Shown here piece after piece: positions 6,248 to 14,584 of a stretch of 15,085 nt of DNA. A program made the position numbers and the translations under genes. The first letter of the stretch is position 1. Each line of letters opens with the position of its first letter. The notes below the pieces were generated by a model that did no database searches, was not told the origin of the DNA, and saw nothing but the letters and a program-made list of their open reading frames with translations. The stretch is from Candidatus Kapaibacterium sp. GTDB taxonomy: Bacteria; Bacteroidota; Ignavibacteria; Kapaibacteriales; UBA2268. The stretch lies in NCBI GenBank assembly GCA_027858275.1, contig JAQIDA010000233.1, forward strand, positions 1 through 15,085. The letters run 5' to 3'.

Positions 6248-6974
6248 GGAAGTTGTCCGCCTCGAGGAAGAATATATTCGGTTTGACATTATCACGGCTC
6301 ATCCGGCTATGTTCGAATCTGTTTTTGGGATCAGTATAATCAAGCGAGCTATCGACAAAAACGCTTGCAAAATTGTGATGCACAATCTCTATGACTATGC
6401 TCTTGATCGCTACAAGCATATTGATGATACGGCTTTCGGAGGCGACGCCGGCATGGTGATAAAATGCCAGCCAATCTTTGATTGTGTGGAGAAACTGCAA
6501 GCTGAACGAGATTATGATGAGATTATTTATATGGCTGCCGACGGCAAACCTTTTGATCAGGGAACTGCTAATGAATTGTCTCTTTTTCGCAATATTATTA
6601 TAATCTGCGGTCATTATAAGGGGATTGATCAACGCGTTCGGGACGCACTTGTAACTCGAGAAATCACTATCGGTGATTATGTGTTGAGCGGCGGCGAGAT
6701 ACCGGCCATGGCTGTGGTTGATTCTGTTGTGCGACTGCTGCCGGATGTGCTGGGCGACGTGGAAAGCGCACTGGACGATTCATATCAAGACGGACTGCTC
6801 GAAGCTCCTGTATATACCAAACCGGCTGATTGGAGAGGGATGAAAGTTCCTGAGATTTTAACGGGCGGTCATCACAAAAAGATCAAAGAATGGCAGGATC
6901 AGCAGGCCATTGAGAAAACAGCTCGCCTTCGCCCTGATTTGCTTAAAAAACACCATCCTGAATTATTGAAGTAA
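6240..6974 (+). CDS. trmD: tRNA (guanine-N1-)-methyltransferase TrmD
   Basis: The 244-residue product transfers methyl from S-adenosylmethionine to N1 of G37 in tRNAs, preventing +1 frameshifting. RFDIITAHPAMFES is the family N-terminal strand. The SPOUT knot is visible as ICGHYKGIDQRVRD and then EITIGDYVLSGGEIPAMAVV, which bind AdoMet. DDSYQDGLLEAPVYTKP contains the Asp matching the catalytic general base (Asp169 in Haemophilus). GGHHKKIKEWQ and RPDLL are the conserved C-terminal part. Two departures from the usual pattern are seen: FGGDAGM in place of the more usual GGGxGM, and LLPDVLG in place of LIPGVLG. The protein also has about 12 extra residues before the conserved start, linked to its overlap with rimM. 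mntP follows after 6 bp, so rimM-trmD-mntP is probably one transcript. Confidence 0.95.
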   Translation: MSKEVVRLEEEYIRFDIITAHPAMFESVFGISIIKRAIDKNACKIVMHNLYDYALDRYKHIDDTAFGGDAGMVIKCQPIFDCVEKLQAERDYDEIIYMAADGKPFDQGTANELSLFRNIIIICGHYKGIDQRVRDALVTREITIGDYVLSGGEIPAMAVVDSVVRLLPDVLGDVESALDDSYQDGLLEAPVYTKPADWRGMKVPEILTGGHHKKIKEWQDQQAIEKTARLRPDLLKKHHPELLK

Positions 6975-6980
6975 TTATCA

Positions 6981-7544
6981 ATGGATTTATTATATATTAT
7001 TTTTATCGCTTTTGCTCTTGCCGTTGATGCGTTTAGTTTGTCAATTGCGGCAGGCGCTTCAATGAAAAGTTGTGATCGTCGCAGCAAATTTCGTTTAAGT
7101 TTCCATGTCGGACTCTTCCATTTTATCTTGCCTGTAGCCGGATATTTTGCGGGTGCGGAGTTTGTTGAATTCATCAGCGATTACGATCACTGGATTGCAT
7201 TTGGTTTGCTAAGTTTGGTTGGCGGCAAAATGATTGCTGACTCTCGAAAAGAAGAAGAGACGATCAAATATAATGATATTAGCAAGGGAATTGCTTTAAT
7301 CACTGTTACATTGGCGACAAGTATAGACGCCCTCGCAGTTGGCTTTACCTATGGAATCACCAATTCTTCAGTAATTATTCCGGCGTTAATTTTTGCTTTT
7401 GTTACAGGATCTGTCACTATGACAGGAATGTATATCGGGGAAAAAATCAGTCTGAAGTTCAATAAAGCTATGCCGGCGGTCGCGGGAGTTGTTCTTATCT
7501 TGATTGGATTGCACATTGTAGCGGATCATATGCACCTTATTTGA
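6981..7544 (+). CDS. mntP: Manganese efflux pump MntP (DUF204)
   Basis: The 187-residue length equals the usual MntP size. The protein is an inner-membrane exporter that lowers intracellular Mn2+. The two internal repeats each carry the family motif with a membrane-embedded Asp: ALAVDAFSLSIAAG near residue 15 and LATSIDALAVGFTYG near 110. About six hydrophobic segments are visible, ending with MPAVAGVVLILIGLHIV. It sits 6 bp after trmD, an unusual place because rplS normally follows there. No yybP-ykoY-like manganese riboswitch can fit in that gap, so if manganese controls this gene it must act further upstream or on the protein. The convergent PHP gene begins (by its stop) 42 bp later; no clear hairpin was seen in between. 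Confidence 0.92.
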   Translation: MDLLYIIFIAFALAVDAFSLSIAAGASMKSCDRRSKFRLSFHVGLFHFILPVAGYFAGAEFVEFISDYDHWIAFGLLSLVGGKMIADSRKEEETIKYNDISKGIALITVTLATSIDALAVGFTYGITNSSVIIPALIFAFVTGSVTMTGMYIGEKISLKFNKAMPAVAGVVLILIGLHIVADHMHLI

Positions 7545-7586
7545 TACCGGCCGTTGAATATAACTCTGATTTGTTTTACTTAAAGA

Positions 7587-8438
7587 TTAGCCTTTGCCGG
7601 CAAGATAGCGTATTGATTCTACCACTGAATATGGGACAGTAAATTTGCCAAAATTAGCCTGATCGTATTCGCGTGAACCGTGATAGTCGGACCCTCCTGT
7701 AGCAAGAAGCCAAAACTGAGCGGCAATTGTTTCATAATAATTCTCAAGACGATTATCATGTGAAGGGTGTATCACTTCTATCCCGTCCAATCCCATTTCG
7801 ATCATTTTATACAGCATATCTTGAGCTACAACTTTCCCGGGATGAGCCAAAACAGCTACTCCGCCGCACTTGTTGATTAAATCAATAGCTTTTGAAACGG
7901 CAAAATGTTTTTTCTCACAGTATGCAGGTGATCTGTCGCCGAGATATTTATTAAATGCGTTCTTGAGGTTCTTGGAATAACCTTCTTTAACAATCACGGC
8001 TCCGATGTGCGGACGAGCTAAGGGTGCCGCTCCGGCTTGTTCTAAAACTGCGCTCATTGAGAGTTTAACTCCCATAGAATCTAATTTCCCGAGCATTTTC
8101 TCTGCCCTTAACAGGCGAACTTCTCTGAAAGATACAATGTGCTTTTTTAGGGCTTTGTTGTCAATATCAATATTGTAGCCGAGGATATGATATTCACGAT
8201 CTTCGAAACAACTGAACTCAATTCCGTTGATAAAATCAATGTTATATTTGGCCTTTAATGTATGCGATTCAATACATGCTTCGACATTGTCGTGATCAGT
8301 AATACTGATTGCTTTCAATCCGGAAATTTTTGCCTTCTTGAACAATGCTTCGGGTTGAAGAATGCCGTCAGAATATACAGAGTGCATGTGCAAATCCGCA
8401 CGTCCTTGCTCTTCTTCGTTTTTTAATTCTATGCTCAT
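7587..8438 (-). CDS. PHP-domain phosphoesterase, RNase AM/YciV-like
   Basis: The 283-residue protein carries the PHP metal-binding motifs in order: DLHMHSVYSDG (15-25), ITDHDN (46-51), GIEFSC (72-77), HILGY (84-88), RPHIGAVIV (about 145), LAHPG (about 200) and GGSDYHG (about 250). These His and Asp residues hold a di- or trinuclear metal site. The length and the motif spacing match the YciV/TrpH group, whose studied members remove nucleotides from 5' ends of short RNAs and hydrolyse nucleoside 3',5'-bisphosphates. That activity is inferred from family membership. It is the last gene of the leftward run murI-holA-proS-PHP, 87 bp after proS, with its own possible promoter motif in the gap. Confidence 0.88.
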   Translation of the reverse strand: MSIELKNEEEQGRADLHMHSVYSDGILQPEALFKKAKISGLKAISITDHDNVEACIESHTLKAKYNIDFINGIEFSCFEDREYHILGYNIDIDNKALKKHIVSFREVRLLRAEKMLGKLDSMGVKLSMSAVLEQAGAAPLARPHIGAVIVKEGYSKNLKNAFNKYLGDRSPAYCEKKHFAVSKAIDLINKCGGVAVLAHPGKVVAQDMLYKMIEMGLDGIEVIHPSHDNRLENYYETIAAQFWLLATGGSDYHGSREYDQANFGKFTVPYSVVESIRYLAGKG

Positions 8439-8458
8439 ATAATATATAAATCCCGAAA

Positions 8459-8466
8459 CAAAATTA
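8459..8466 (-). promoter_or_regulatory. Candidate -7 promoter element for the PHP gene
   Basis: Read on the minus strand this is TAATTTTG, an exact match to TAnnTTTG, ending 20 bp before the ATG at 8438. No TTTG at the -33 distance is seen, so support rests on the motif and its position. Confidence 0.35.
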
Positions 8467-8525
8467 ATTCATAATATCTGCTTGTTCTACCTTAGAAAAG
8501 CAGTTCTCTCTCAAATCACAGATTC

Positions 8526-10226
8526 TTAGTCAGCAAAATATTCTTGAACTTTAGCGACTAATTCTTCAACAGGCACGATGTCTCTTTCGCCCGTGGCTCT
8601 GTTTTTCAATTCTACATTGCCGTTCTCGAAAGATTTTTTGCCGACAACTAATTGAAGAGGGAGACCGAGTAAGTCAGCGTCGTTGAATTTTACACCGGGC
8701 GATTCGTTTCTGTCGTCATATAAAACTTCGAATCCCAGGGCGCTCAGTTCGTTATAGATTTTTTCGCAACCTTCTTTAAGGTTCTCAAATTTTTGGATGT
8801 TCAAACCGATCAGATGGACATGATAGGGAGACAATGCCTTGTTCCAAACAATGCCGTTATCATCGTAATTATGCTCGATGAAACATGCCAGTACTCTTTC
8901 GACCCCGATTCCGTAGCTGCCCATAACGATTGGGTTTTCTTTGCCTTCGGAATTCAAGAAAGTCGCGCCGAGTGCTTCGGAGTATTTTGTGCCGAGTTTG
9001 AATATATGACCCAGCTCAATTGCTTTAACTACTCTCAGCGGTTCTCCGCATTTAGAGCATTTTTCCCCGGGGACTACTGAACGCAGGTCGTGATAAGCGT
9101 CTATTTTGCAGTCGCGTTTGAAATCTATATTTTTGAAATGGAAGCCGTCTTTATTCGCACCGCTGACCATTCCGCCGGCATCGAGCAATCTGTTGTCGGC
9201 AACAATTTGTATTTTTGTTTTTAAGTTTACGGGTCCGATAGATCCTGCGTTTGCTCCTGTTATTTCAGGTAATTCATCTGTATCAGCAGGACGAAGATTG
9301 TTTGTTCCGAATACGGATTCGAGTTTTGCTTCGTTGAGCTCGTCATTGCCGCGCATTAATATCAATACAGGTTTTGAATCAATCATGTATACAACTGATT
9401 TGGCGAGACGATCTTCGGGGAGCTCAAATTGCTCCTTCAGGTCATTGATAGTTTTTGCGTTCGGAGTCGCGAATTCTTCCATAGCTTCGCCTTCGAATGC
9501 ACGTCCTACTGTTCCGACATCAGAAGTGGCTACTTCTGTATTGGCAGCATATCCGCAATCACAAACAGCGCAAACATCTTCACCGGCGTCAGATTCAACC
9601 ATAAATTCTTGAGACTGGCGACCTCCCATAGCTCCGCTTGACGCACCGACTATGAAATACTCTAAACCGCATCTGTCAAAAATTCGTTTATATGCTTCGA
9701 AATGCTTGTCATAACTGATATCCAGTGCTTCAAAAGAAGAATCCAGAGAATAAGAATCTTTCATAATGAACTGACGTCCGCGGAGAATTCCTGATTTAGG
9801 ACGGGGTTCGTTGCGGAATTTTGTCTGGATTTGATACCAAATTTGGGGCATATCACGATATGATTTGACATGCTGGCGCGCGTGAACCGTGATTATTTCT
9901 TCATGAGTCGGTGCAAGAACCAGCCCGTCACGATTTTTTATATGGAACATAACGTCGCCCATCGCCTCTACCCTGTTTGTCTGTTCCCAGATTTCTATCG
10001 GGTTAAGAGCAGGCAACAAAAATTCTTGCCCGCCGATTCCGTCAATTTCTTCTCTGAGGATTTCCATAATTTTCTTAACGACTTTATATCCCAAAGGCAG
10101 GAAAGAAAAAATTCCGGCTCCGATTTGTCTGACCATTCCGGCACGAAGAAGCATTTGATGTGAAGGGATCTGAGTTTCAGATGCCAATTCTTTCAAAGTA
10201 GGGATAAAATATTCCGACTGACGCAT
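8526..10226 (-). CDS. proS: Prolyl-tRNA synthetase, bacterial type with editing insertion
   Basis: The 566-residue protein charges tRNA-Pro with proline. It has the three class II motifs: motif 1 around IGAGIFSFLPLGYKVVKK (residues 36-70), motif 2 around FRNEPRPKSGILRGRQFIMK (about 137-155) and motif 3 GSYGIGVERVLACF (about 435-448). TNRVEAMGDVMF and LAPTHEE are ProRS-specific. The region at roughly 220-405 is the INS editing domain that hydrolyses Ala-tRNA-Pro, so this is the long bacterial form. CAVCDCGYAAN and CSKCGEPL are the Cys-containing segments usual in this type. The C-terminal anticodon-binding domain contains VLYDDRNESPGVKFNDADLLG. It is preceded by a 189-bp gap after holA with a candidate promoter motif, so it may be transcribed both from the run and on its own. 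Confidence 0.96.
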   Translation of the reverse strand: MRQSEYFIPTLKELASETQIPSHQMLLRAGMVRQIGAGIFSFLPLGYKVVKKIMEILREEIDGIGGQEFLLPALNPIEIWEQTNRVEAMGDVMFHIKNRDGLVLAPTHEEIITVHARQHVKSYRDMPQIWYQIQTKFRNEPRPKSGILRGRQFIMKDSYSLDSSFEALDISYDKHFEAYKRIFDRCGLEYFIVGASSGAMGGRQSQEFMVESDAGEDVCAVCDCGYAANTEVATSDVGTVGRAFEGEAMEEFATPNAKTINDLKEQFELPEDRLAKSVVYMIDSKPVLILMRGNDELNEAKLESVFGTNNLRPADTDELPEITGANAGSIGPVNLKTKIQIVADNRLLDAGGMVSGANKDGFHFKNIDFKRDCKIDAYHDLRSVVPGEKCSKCGEPLRVVKAIELGHIFKLGTKYSEALGATFLNSEGKENPIVMGSYGIGVERVLACFIEHNYDDNGIVWNKALSPYHVHLIGLNIQKFENLKEGCEKIYNELSALGFEVLYDDRNESPGVKFNDADLLGLPLQLVVGKKSFENGNVELKNRATGERDIVPVEELVAKVQEYFAD

Positions 10227-10303
10227 TAGATTCTCACTATATATTTTAATTCTTGATTTTCAAAACAAAGCAATAACCCGCAACTCTGCGAATCACTGCA
10301 AGG

Positions 10304-10311
10304 CAAAATTA
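10304..10311 (-). promoter_or_regulatory. Candidate -7 promoter element for proS
   Basis: On the minus strand this reads TAATTTTG, matching TAnnTTTG exactly, 78 bp before the proS start in the 189-bp gap after holA. The surrounding DNA is AT-rich and no -33 TTTG was found at the expected distance. The same octamer occurs before the PHP gene. Confidence 0.35.
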
Positions 10312-10415
10312 AGCAATTTATTATACTATTTGGGTATTAAATTATAATATTAAGAAAATAGGTTTTTTTTGTTTTTTGAGCTCAGGAAGTTATATCATCG
10401 AAAAGCTTAGATATA

Positions 10416-11492
10416 TCAACGATCCATTATTTTAATCAGCATCTTTTGCATGACGTATATGCTGTCGGTCGAGGTAGTTTTTAGAGTTTCATCAGCTTCT
10501 GCCAACGCAAAAAACGCGTTGTCAATTTCGTCGTAGCGATATTTTCTTAAGGCCGCTAAGTATTCGGGGACAAAAAAGGGCGCGACTCTGACAGCTCCTG
10601 CAATTTTGTACTGATTACTCTCATTGTATGATGCTTCGATGAGCTTCCAAAGAGTAGTGAAATATCGTGTAAGCATTGTCAGTATCAGCATTTCCTGTCG
10701 ATCCGTACTCAGCATGTTTTCAAGGATATCCAATGATTTGGGGAGGTTCCTCTGCCCTATGCTTTTCTGTAGTTCAAACACATTGTGCTTACGCGAGCTG
10801 CCTACGAGTTCATTAATATCATCAACTGTGATTTCGTCTTTGTCCTTACAGAACAGCAACAATTTATCGACTTCATTGTTTAATTCTCTCAAGACCGGAT
10901 TTACATGAGCGGTTAACAACTGAGCTGCTTCCGAGCTGATTTCTTTGCCGGCTTTTTTAATTTTCGCAATTGCCCAACGAGGGAAGTCTGATTCATAAAC
11001 TTTGGGGAATTCTATCCATTCATATTCGCGCAAGATCTCTCCGTAAGGAAATTTCGCGTTTTTGATCGTCTTTTCCGCTTGTGACTTTTTTGAGGGATTG
11101 TTCAGTGAAACCGATAAGCCTTTCAGTTTTTCAACCGAGGCTTTGAGGATCAGCACAGTCGTTTCTGAAGGTGATTTCAGGTAAGAATTCAGAGGGGAAC
11201 TTTCCTGCTTCTTTTTTGACACAACTCCGCTAAAATACTTGTGGAAGTTTTTCACTACTACAACGCGTTTGCTTGAAGTAAAAGGAAAAGATTCTGCGGC
11301 GATTATTACTTCATTGATACTTTTTTCATCAGCATCAACAAAGTCTGCATCGTAGCGTGAAACTTCATCTGGACATAGTTTTGAGATTAATGTATCATAG
11401 GCTTGGTCGAGCAGAAAATCCTCCTCGCCGTACATTAACAGGACGGGAGGCAGCTTTTCTGACTTAAAAAATTGAGATATGTTTTTTAGCAT
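10416..11492 (-). CDS. holA: DNA polymerase III delta subunit (clamp loader)
   Basis: The 358-residue length is usual for HolA, the clamp-loader wrench subunit that opens the beta sliding clamp. The N-terminal segment PPVLLMYGEEDFLLDQAYD is the conserved HolA start. VDADEKSINEVIIAAESFPF and KRVVVVKNF match the AAA-like domain I, which in HolA lacks a working ATP site. VNPVLRELNNEVDKLLLF, then ITVDDINELVGSSRKHNVFEL, are characteristic of domain II. LTMLTRYFTTLWKLIEAS and APFFVPEYLAALRKYRYDEI belong to the helical collar domain. It starts 46 bp after murI, most likely on the same transcript. No hairpin terminator is seen after its stop. Confidence 0.9.
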   Translation of the reverse strand: MLKNISQFFKSEKLPPVLLMYGEEDFLLDQAYDTLISKLCPDEVSRYDADFVDADEKSINEVIIAAESFPFTSSKRVVVVKNFHKYFSGVVSKKKQESSPLNSYLKSPSETTVLILKASVEKLKGLSVSLNNPSKKSQAEKTIKNAKFPYGEILREYEWIEFPKVYESDFPRWAIAKIKKAGKEISSEAAQLLTAHVNPVLRELNNEVDKLLLFCKDKDEITVDDINELVGSSRKHNVFELQKSIGQRNLPKSLDILENMLSTDRQEMLILTMLTRYFTTLWKLIEASYNESNQYKIAGAVRVAPFFVPEYLAALRKYRYDEIDNAFFALAEADETLKTTSTDSIYVMQKMLIKIMDR

Positions 11493-11538
11493 AATCTACA
11501 TTAATATTTATATTTTCCGATCGCAGGCGAATAATGTT

Positions 11539-12372
11539 CTATTTGGGTAAACTACGACCGGGAACAACTCTTTTGGGACTGTTGACTTCGAAGCCAAGAA
11601 ATCGCTGAGCTTGTTCATTGAAATTCGCGGGAAGATCGCTCACAAAAAATTCTATCTCAGGTTTTACTACATATTCATTCCGCTCTTCTTTTAACACAGA
11701 ACTCTCCGCGAGCACTCTCACTGCGCTGACAGCAGCATGCTCACCTGAATCGATCAGTGTAAGTCCGGGGTATATCTCAGTCAACAGTTTCGCCAGCATA
11801 GGATAATGAGTGCAACCGAGAACAAGAGTGTCAACTCCGGTTTTGTACAAATCGTTCAGATACTCTTCGATTATCAAACGTGTCGCGTCATGCCTGATCC
11901 AGCCTTCTTCAATAATCGGCACAAAAAGCGGACAAGCTTCTGATAATACTTTTATTTTTTTTGAGTCGCTTAATTTTAAGATTTCGTTGGAATATGCCTT
12001 GCTGTTGATTGTCGCTCTTGTGCCAATCACAGCAATTTTACCATTAACGGTAGCTCTGAGAGCGGCACCGGCGGCAGGTTTAATCATTTCTATTACAGGA
12101 ACATCCGAAACTGACCGAACGACATCCATGGCTACCGCAGAAACGGTGTTGCATGCCACCACGATCATTTTTACTTTTTTATCCAGCAGGAATTCCGTGC
12201 ATTCCTTTGCGTATTCTTTAACAGTCTCGGCTGATTTGTTGCCGTACGGAACATGCGCGTTATCGCCGAGATAAATATATTTTTCATAAGGCATGAAGCG
12301 TACGAATTGTTTCAACACGCTGAGTCCGCCAATACCCGAATCAAATACTCCGATTGGTCTGTCTTTATTCAT
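11539..12372 (-). CDS. murI: Glutamate racemase
   Basis: The 277-residue protein converts L-glutamate to D-glutamate for peptidoglycan. It is cofactor-independent and uses two cysteines: C74 in VVACNT and C187 in VLGCTHYP. The N-terminal IGVFDSGIGGLSV and DNAHVPYG (37-44) are the substrate-binding segments, and VIEMIKPA with AVIGTRATINS completes the family pattern. It is the first gene of the leftward run and is divergent from htpG across 199 bp. A -33/-7 type promoter candidate lies just upstream. The last 40 residues are more variable and end SPKRVVPGRSLPK. Confidence 0.96.
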   Translation of the reverse strand: MNKDRPIGVFDSGIGGLSVLKQFVRFMPYEKYIYLGDNAHVPYGNKSAETVKEYAKECTEFLLDKKVKMIVVACNTVSAVAMDVVRSVSDVPVIEMIKPAAGAALRATVNGKIAVIGTRATINSKAYSNEILKLSDSKKIKVLSEACPLFVPIIEEGWIRHDATRLIIEEYLNDLYKTGVDTLVLGCTHYPMLAKLLTEIYPGLTLIDSGEHAAVSAVRVLAESSVLKEERNEYVVKPEIEFFVSDLPANFNEQAQRFLGFEVNSPKRVVPGRSLPK

Positions 12373-12413
12373 TGTTTTCCGTTATTAACATAGTCTCGTT
12401 TTAATTCTGACGC

Positions 12414-12445
12414 TAAAAATATAAAAGATAAACGATATTATCAAA
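12414..12445 (-). promoter_or_regulatory. Candidate -33/-7 promoter for murI
   Basis: On the minus strand a TTTG at 12442-12445 is followed, after 20 bp, by TATTTTTA (12414-12421), which matches TAnnTTTG except for the last base. The predicted transcription start would fall about 35 bp before the murI ATG. This is the only place in the window where both elements of the Bacteroidota-type promoter occur at a plausible spacing. Confidence 0.35.
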
Positions 12446-12571
12446 CAAAACCTTGAAATAAGTTGTTCAACAGGAATAATTACAACCAATAAATAATCAC
12501 AAATTTCGTCCAAAACAACGCGAAAAAGAAAAATTAGAATCATAAAAACATACTATGGAAGCTCACGAATT

Positions 12572-14428
12572 ATGACAGAAGAAAAGAAAATCGGAGAATT
12601 TGAATTTAAAGCAGAGATGAAGCAATTGCTTGATCTTATTATTCACTCTCTTTATACTAATCAGGAAATCTTCCTGCGTGAATTAATATCTAATTCATCA
12701 GATGCTTTGAATAAAATTCGTTTCCGCAGACTGACGGATTCTTCAATTATTGATCCCGAAGCGGAATTGAGAATTAATATTAGTGTTGATGAGGAAAACA
12801 ATACGATTTCGATTGAAGACAGCGGACTCGGTATGACTCACGAGGACTTGATAAATCGCCTGGGAACTGTAGCGAGTTCAGGAACTCTGGAATTCCTTAA
12901 AGAAATCAAAGACAACAAGAAAACACTCGACGGATCAATGATCGGTCAGTTTGGTGTTGGTTTCTATTCCGTTTTTATGGTGACTGACGAAGTTACTGTC
13001 GAAACTCGAAGTGCGGATGCTGATTCTGAAGCATGGGTCTGGAAATCCGGCGGCGATGACAAATTCTCTGTCGAAAAGACGGATAAAGAAACTCGCGGAA
13101 CAAAGATTTCATTTAAATTCAAAGAAGAAAATAAAGACCTCTGCACGCCCGATAAGATCAAAAATCTTTTAAAGAAATATTCTAATTTTGTGGATTTCCC
13201 AATTTTTGTCAACGATGAAGCTGTTGAAAGAGTAGCCGCTCTCTGGCATAAGAAAAAGGATGAGACTAAAGAAGAAGAACTTAATGAATTCTATAAATTT
13301 ATCTCTAATGATTTCATGGATCCGCTCGGGCATATTCATGTATCAATCGAAGGTACGGTTAATTTCAAAGCTTTGCTGTTTATTCCCAAATCAGCTCCGC
13401 CGGCTATGTTTACACAAAATGTTGATAAGTCTTTGCATTTATATTCAAGCAAAATTTTCATTCAGGATGATTGTCAGGAGTTGTTGCCCGATTATTTGAG
13501 CTTTGTAAAAGGCATCGTGGATACAGAGGATTTGCCTTTGAATGTTTCGCGCGAAGTGACGCAGAACTCTCCGTTGCTCACAAAAATCAAAAATGTAGTA
13601 ACAAGCAAATTGCTTGCTTTATTTGAAGATTGGGCTGAGAACGATGTTGAGAAATTTAACACTGTATTGAAAGAATTTGGTCCGATTTTCAAATCCGGCG
13701 TAAACAGTGATTTCGCCAACCGAGACAAGATCATTGATCTGCTTCGCTTTGAGACTTCAGCCAAAGAAAAAGGCGAACTTGTTTCATTGAAAGACTATGT
13801 TTCAAGAATGGGCGAAGAACAAAAAGAAATATATTATATTTCCGGGGAACATCGCAATTTAATTGAGAAGAATCCCAACTTGGAATATTTCAAAAACAAA
13901 GACATTGAGATTATCTACCTCATAGATCCGGTCGATATTTTCACATTCCCCTACATAAAAGAATATGATTCGAAACCTTTGACAGCAGTAGAAAAAGCTG
14001 ACATCAAAAATGACGATAAAGACAGTAAAGACGACGCGCTTGATAAAGACGCTACTCGTTTTACGCTCGAAGCATTCAAAAAAGTCTTGGGTGACAAAGT
14101 TGAGGATGTTATTGAATCCAACCGCTTGGTTGATTCTCCTGTGACACTTGTTATCGGTAAAGAGGGAATGGATGCCCAGATGGAAAAAATGATGAGTATT
14201 ATGGATAAGAATTTCAAAGGTTCAAAACGAATTCTTGAGATCAACACTTCTCATACACTGATAAAGAATCTGTCGCGCATCAATATGGATAACAGCGATG
14301 ACGCTGTGTTTGAAAACTCAGTCAATCAATTGTTCGAAGGAGCTTTGTTGATCGAGGGACAGATGAAATCACCTGCTGATTTCGTAAAAAGAATGAACGA
14401 CTTTATGTTGAAAGCAACAGAAAAGTAG
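12572..14428 (+). CDS. htpG: Molecular chaperone HtpG (Hsp90)
   Basis: The 618-residue length fits bacterial Hsp90. The GHKL ATPase domain shows E37 and N41 in IFLRELISNSSDALNK (the general base and Mg2+ ligand), DSGLGM at 83-88 and GQFGVGFYS at 125-133 with SSGT before it. The middle domain carries LPLNVSREVTQNSPLL with R327, the arginine that contacts the ATP gamma-phosphate. The C-terminal dimerisation part ends without MEEVD, as expected in bacteria. The start has GGAAG about 11 bases upstream. A six-codon open frame (12555-12575) ends overlapping the htpG start and may be chance. No CIRCE element was found in the 199-bp gap shared with murI. A hairpin terminator follows the gene. Confidence 0.97.
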   Translation: MTEEKKIGEFEFKAEMKQLLDLIIHSLYTNQEIFLRELISNSSDALNKIRFRRLTDSSIIDPEAELRINISVDEENNTISIEDSGLGMTHEDLINRLGTVASSGTLEFLKEIKDNKKTLDGSMIGQFGVGFYSVFMVTDEVTVETRSADADSEAWVWKSGGDDKFSVEKTDKETRGTKISFKFKEENKDLCTPDKIKNLLKKYSNFVDFPIFVNDEAVERVAALWHKKKDETKEEELNEFYKFISNDFMDPLGHIHVSIEGTVNFKALLFIPKSAPPAMFTQNVDKSLHLYSSKIFIQDDCQELLPDYLSFVKGIVDTEDLPLNVSREVTQNSPLLTKIKNVVTSKLLALFEDWAENDVEKFNTVLKEFGPIFKSGVNSDFANRDKIIDLLRFETSAKEKGELVSLKDYVSRMGEEQKEIYYISGEHRNLIEKNPNLEYFKNKDIEIIYLIDPVDIFTFPYIKEYDSKPLTAVEKADIKNDDKDSKDDALDKDATRFTLEAFKKVLGDKVEDVIESNRLVDSPVTLVIGKEGMDAQMEKMMSIMDKNFKGSKRILEINTSHTLIKNLSRINMDNSDDAVFENSVNQLFEGALLIEGQMKSPADFVKRMNDFMLKATEK

Positions 14429-14477
14429 GAATTGTGTTTATTGACATCCGATGAAGAACCACACCTTTCAGAAAAAC

Positions 14478-14513
14478 AAACCTTCCGAGGGTTTCTTTAC
14501 CCTCGGAAGGTTT
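14478..14513. terminator. Perfect 14-bp hairpin, probable two-way terminator
   Basis: AAACCTTCCGAGGG (14478-14491) pairs perfectly with 14500-14513 around an 8-base loop. The plus strand continues TTTCTT, and on the minus strand the hairpin is followed by TTTGTTTTTC. It can therefore end both htpG, whose stop is 49 bp before it, and the converging gene, whose stop is at 14585. It is the clearest intrinsic terminator in the window. Confidence 0.9.
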
Positions 14514-14584
14514 CTTAAAGCGGAAAAATCCTATCTACGGCAAAAAAAACATCTTCGCAACCGACTAAATGTGAAAGGAAAGTC

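Noticed and set aside
9106..9612. Plus-strand open frame of 168 codons inside proS
   Set aside because: It is antisense to the ProRS editing domain, Ser-rich in the manner of shadow frames, and has no recognisable motif.
11810..12274. Plus-strand open frame of 154 codons inside murI
   Set aside because: It is antisense to the catalytic core of glutamate racemase; composition is that of a reversed coding strand.
12373..12571. CIRCE heat-shock operator upstream of htpG
   Set aside because: No TTAGCACTC-N9-GAGTGCTAA-like inverted repeat was found in this gap.
12555..12575. Six-codon leader peptide overlapping the htpG start
   Set aside because: It has an ATG and a TGA overlapping the htpG ATG, but it is too short to separate from chance and has no attenuator-like structure.
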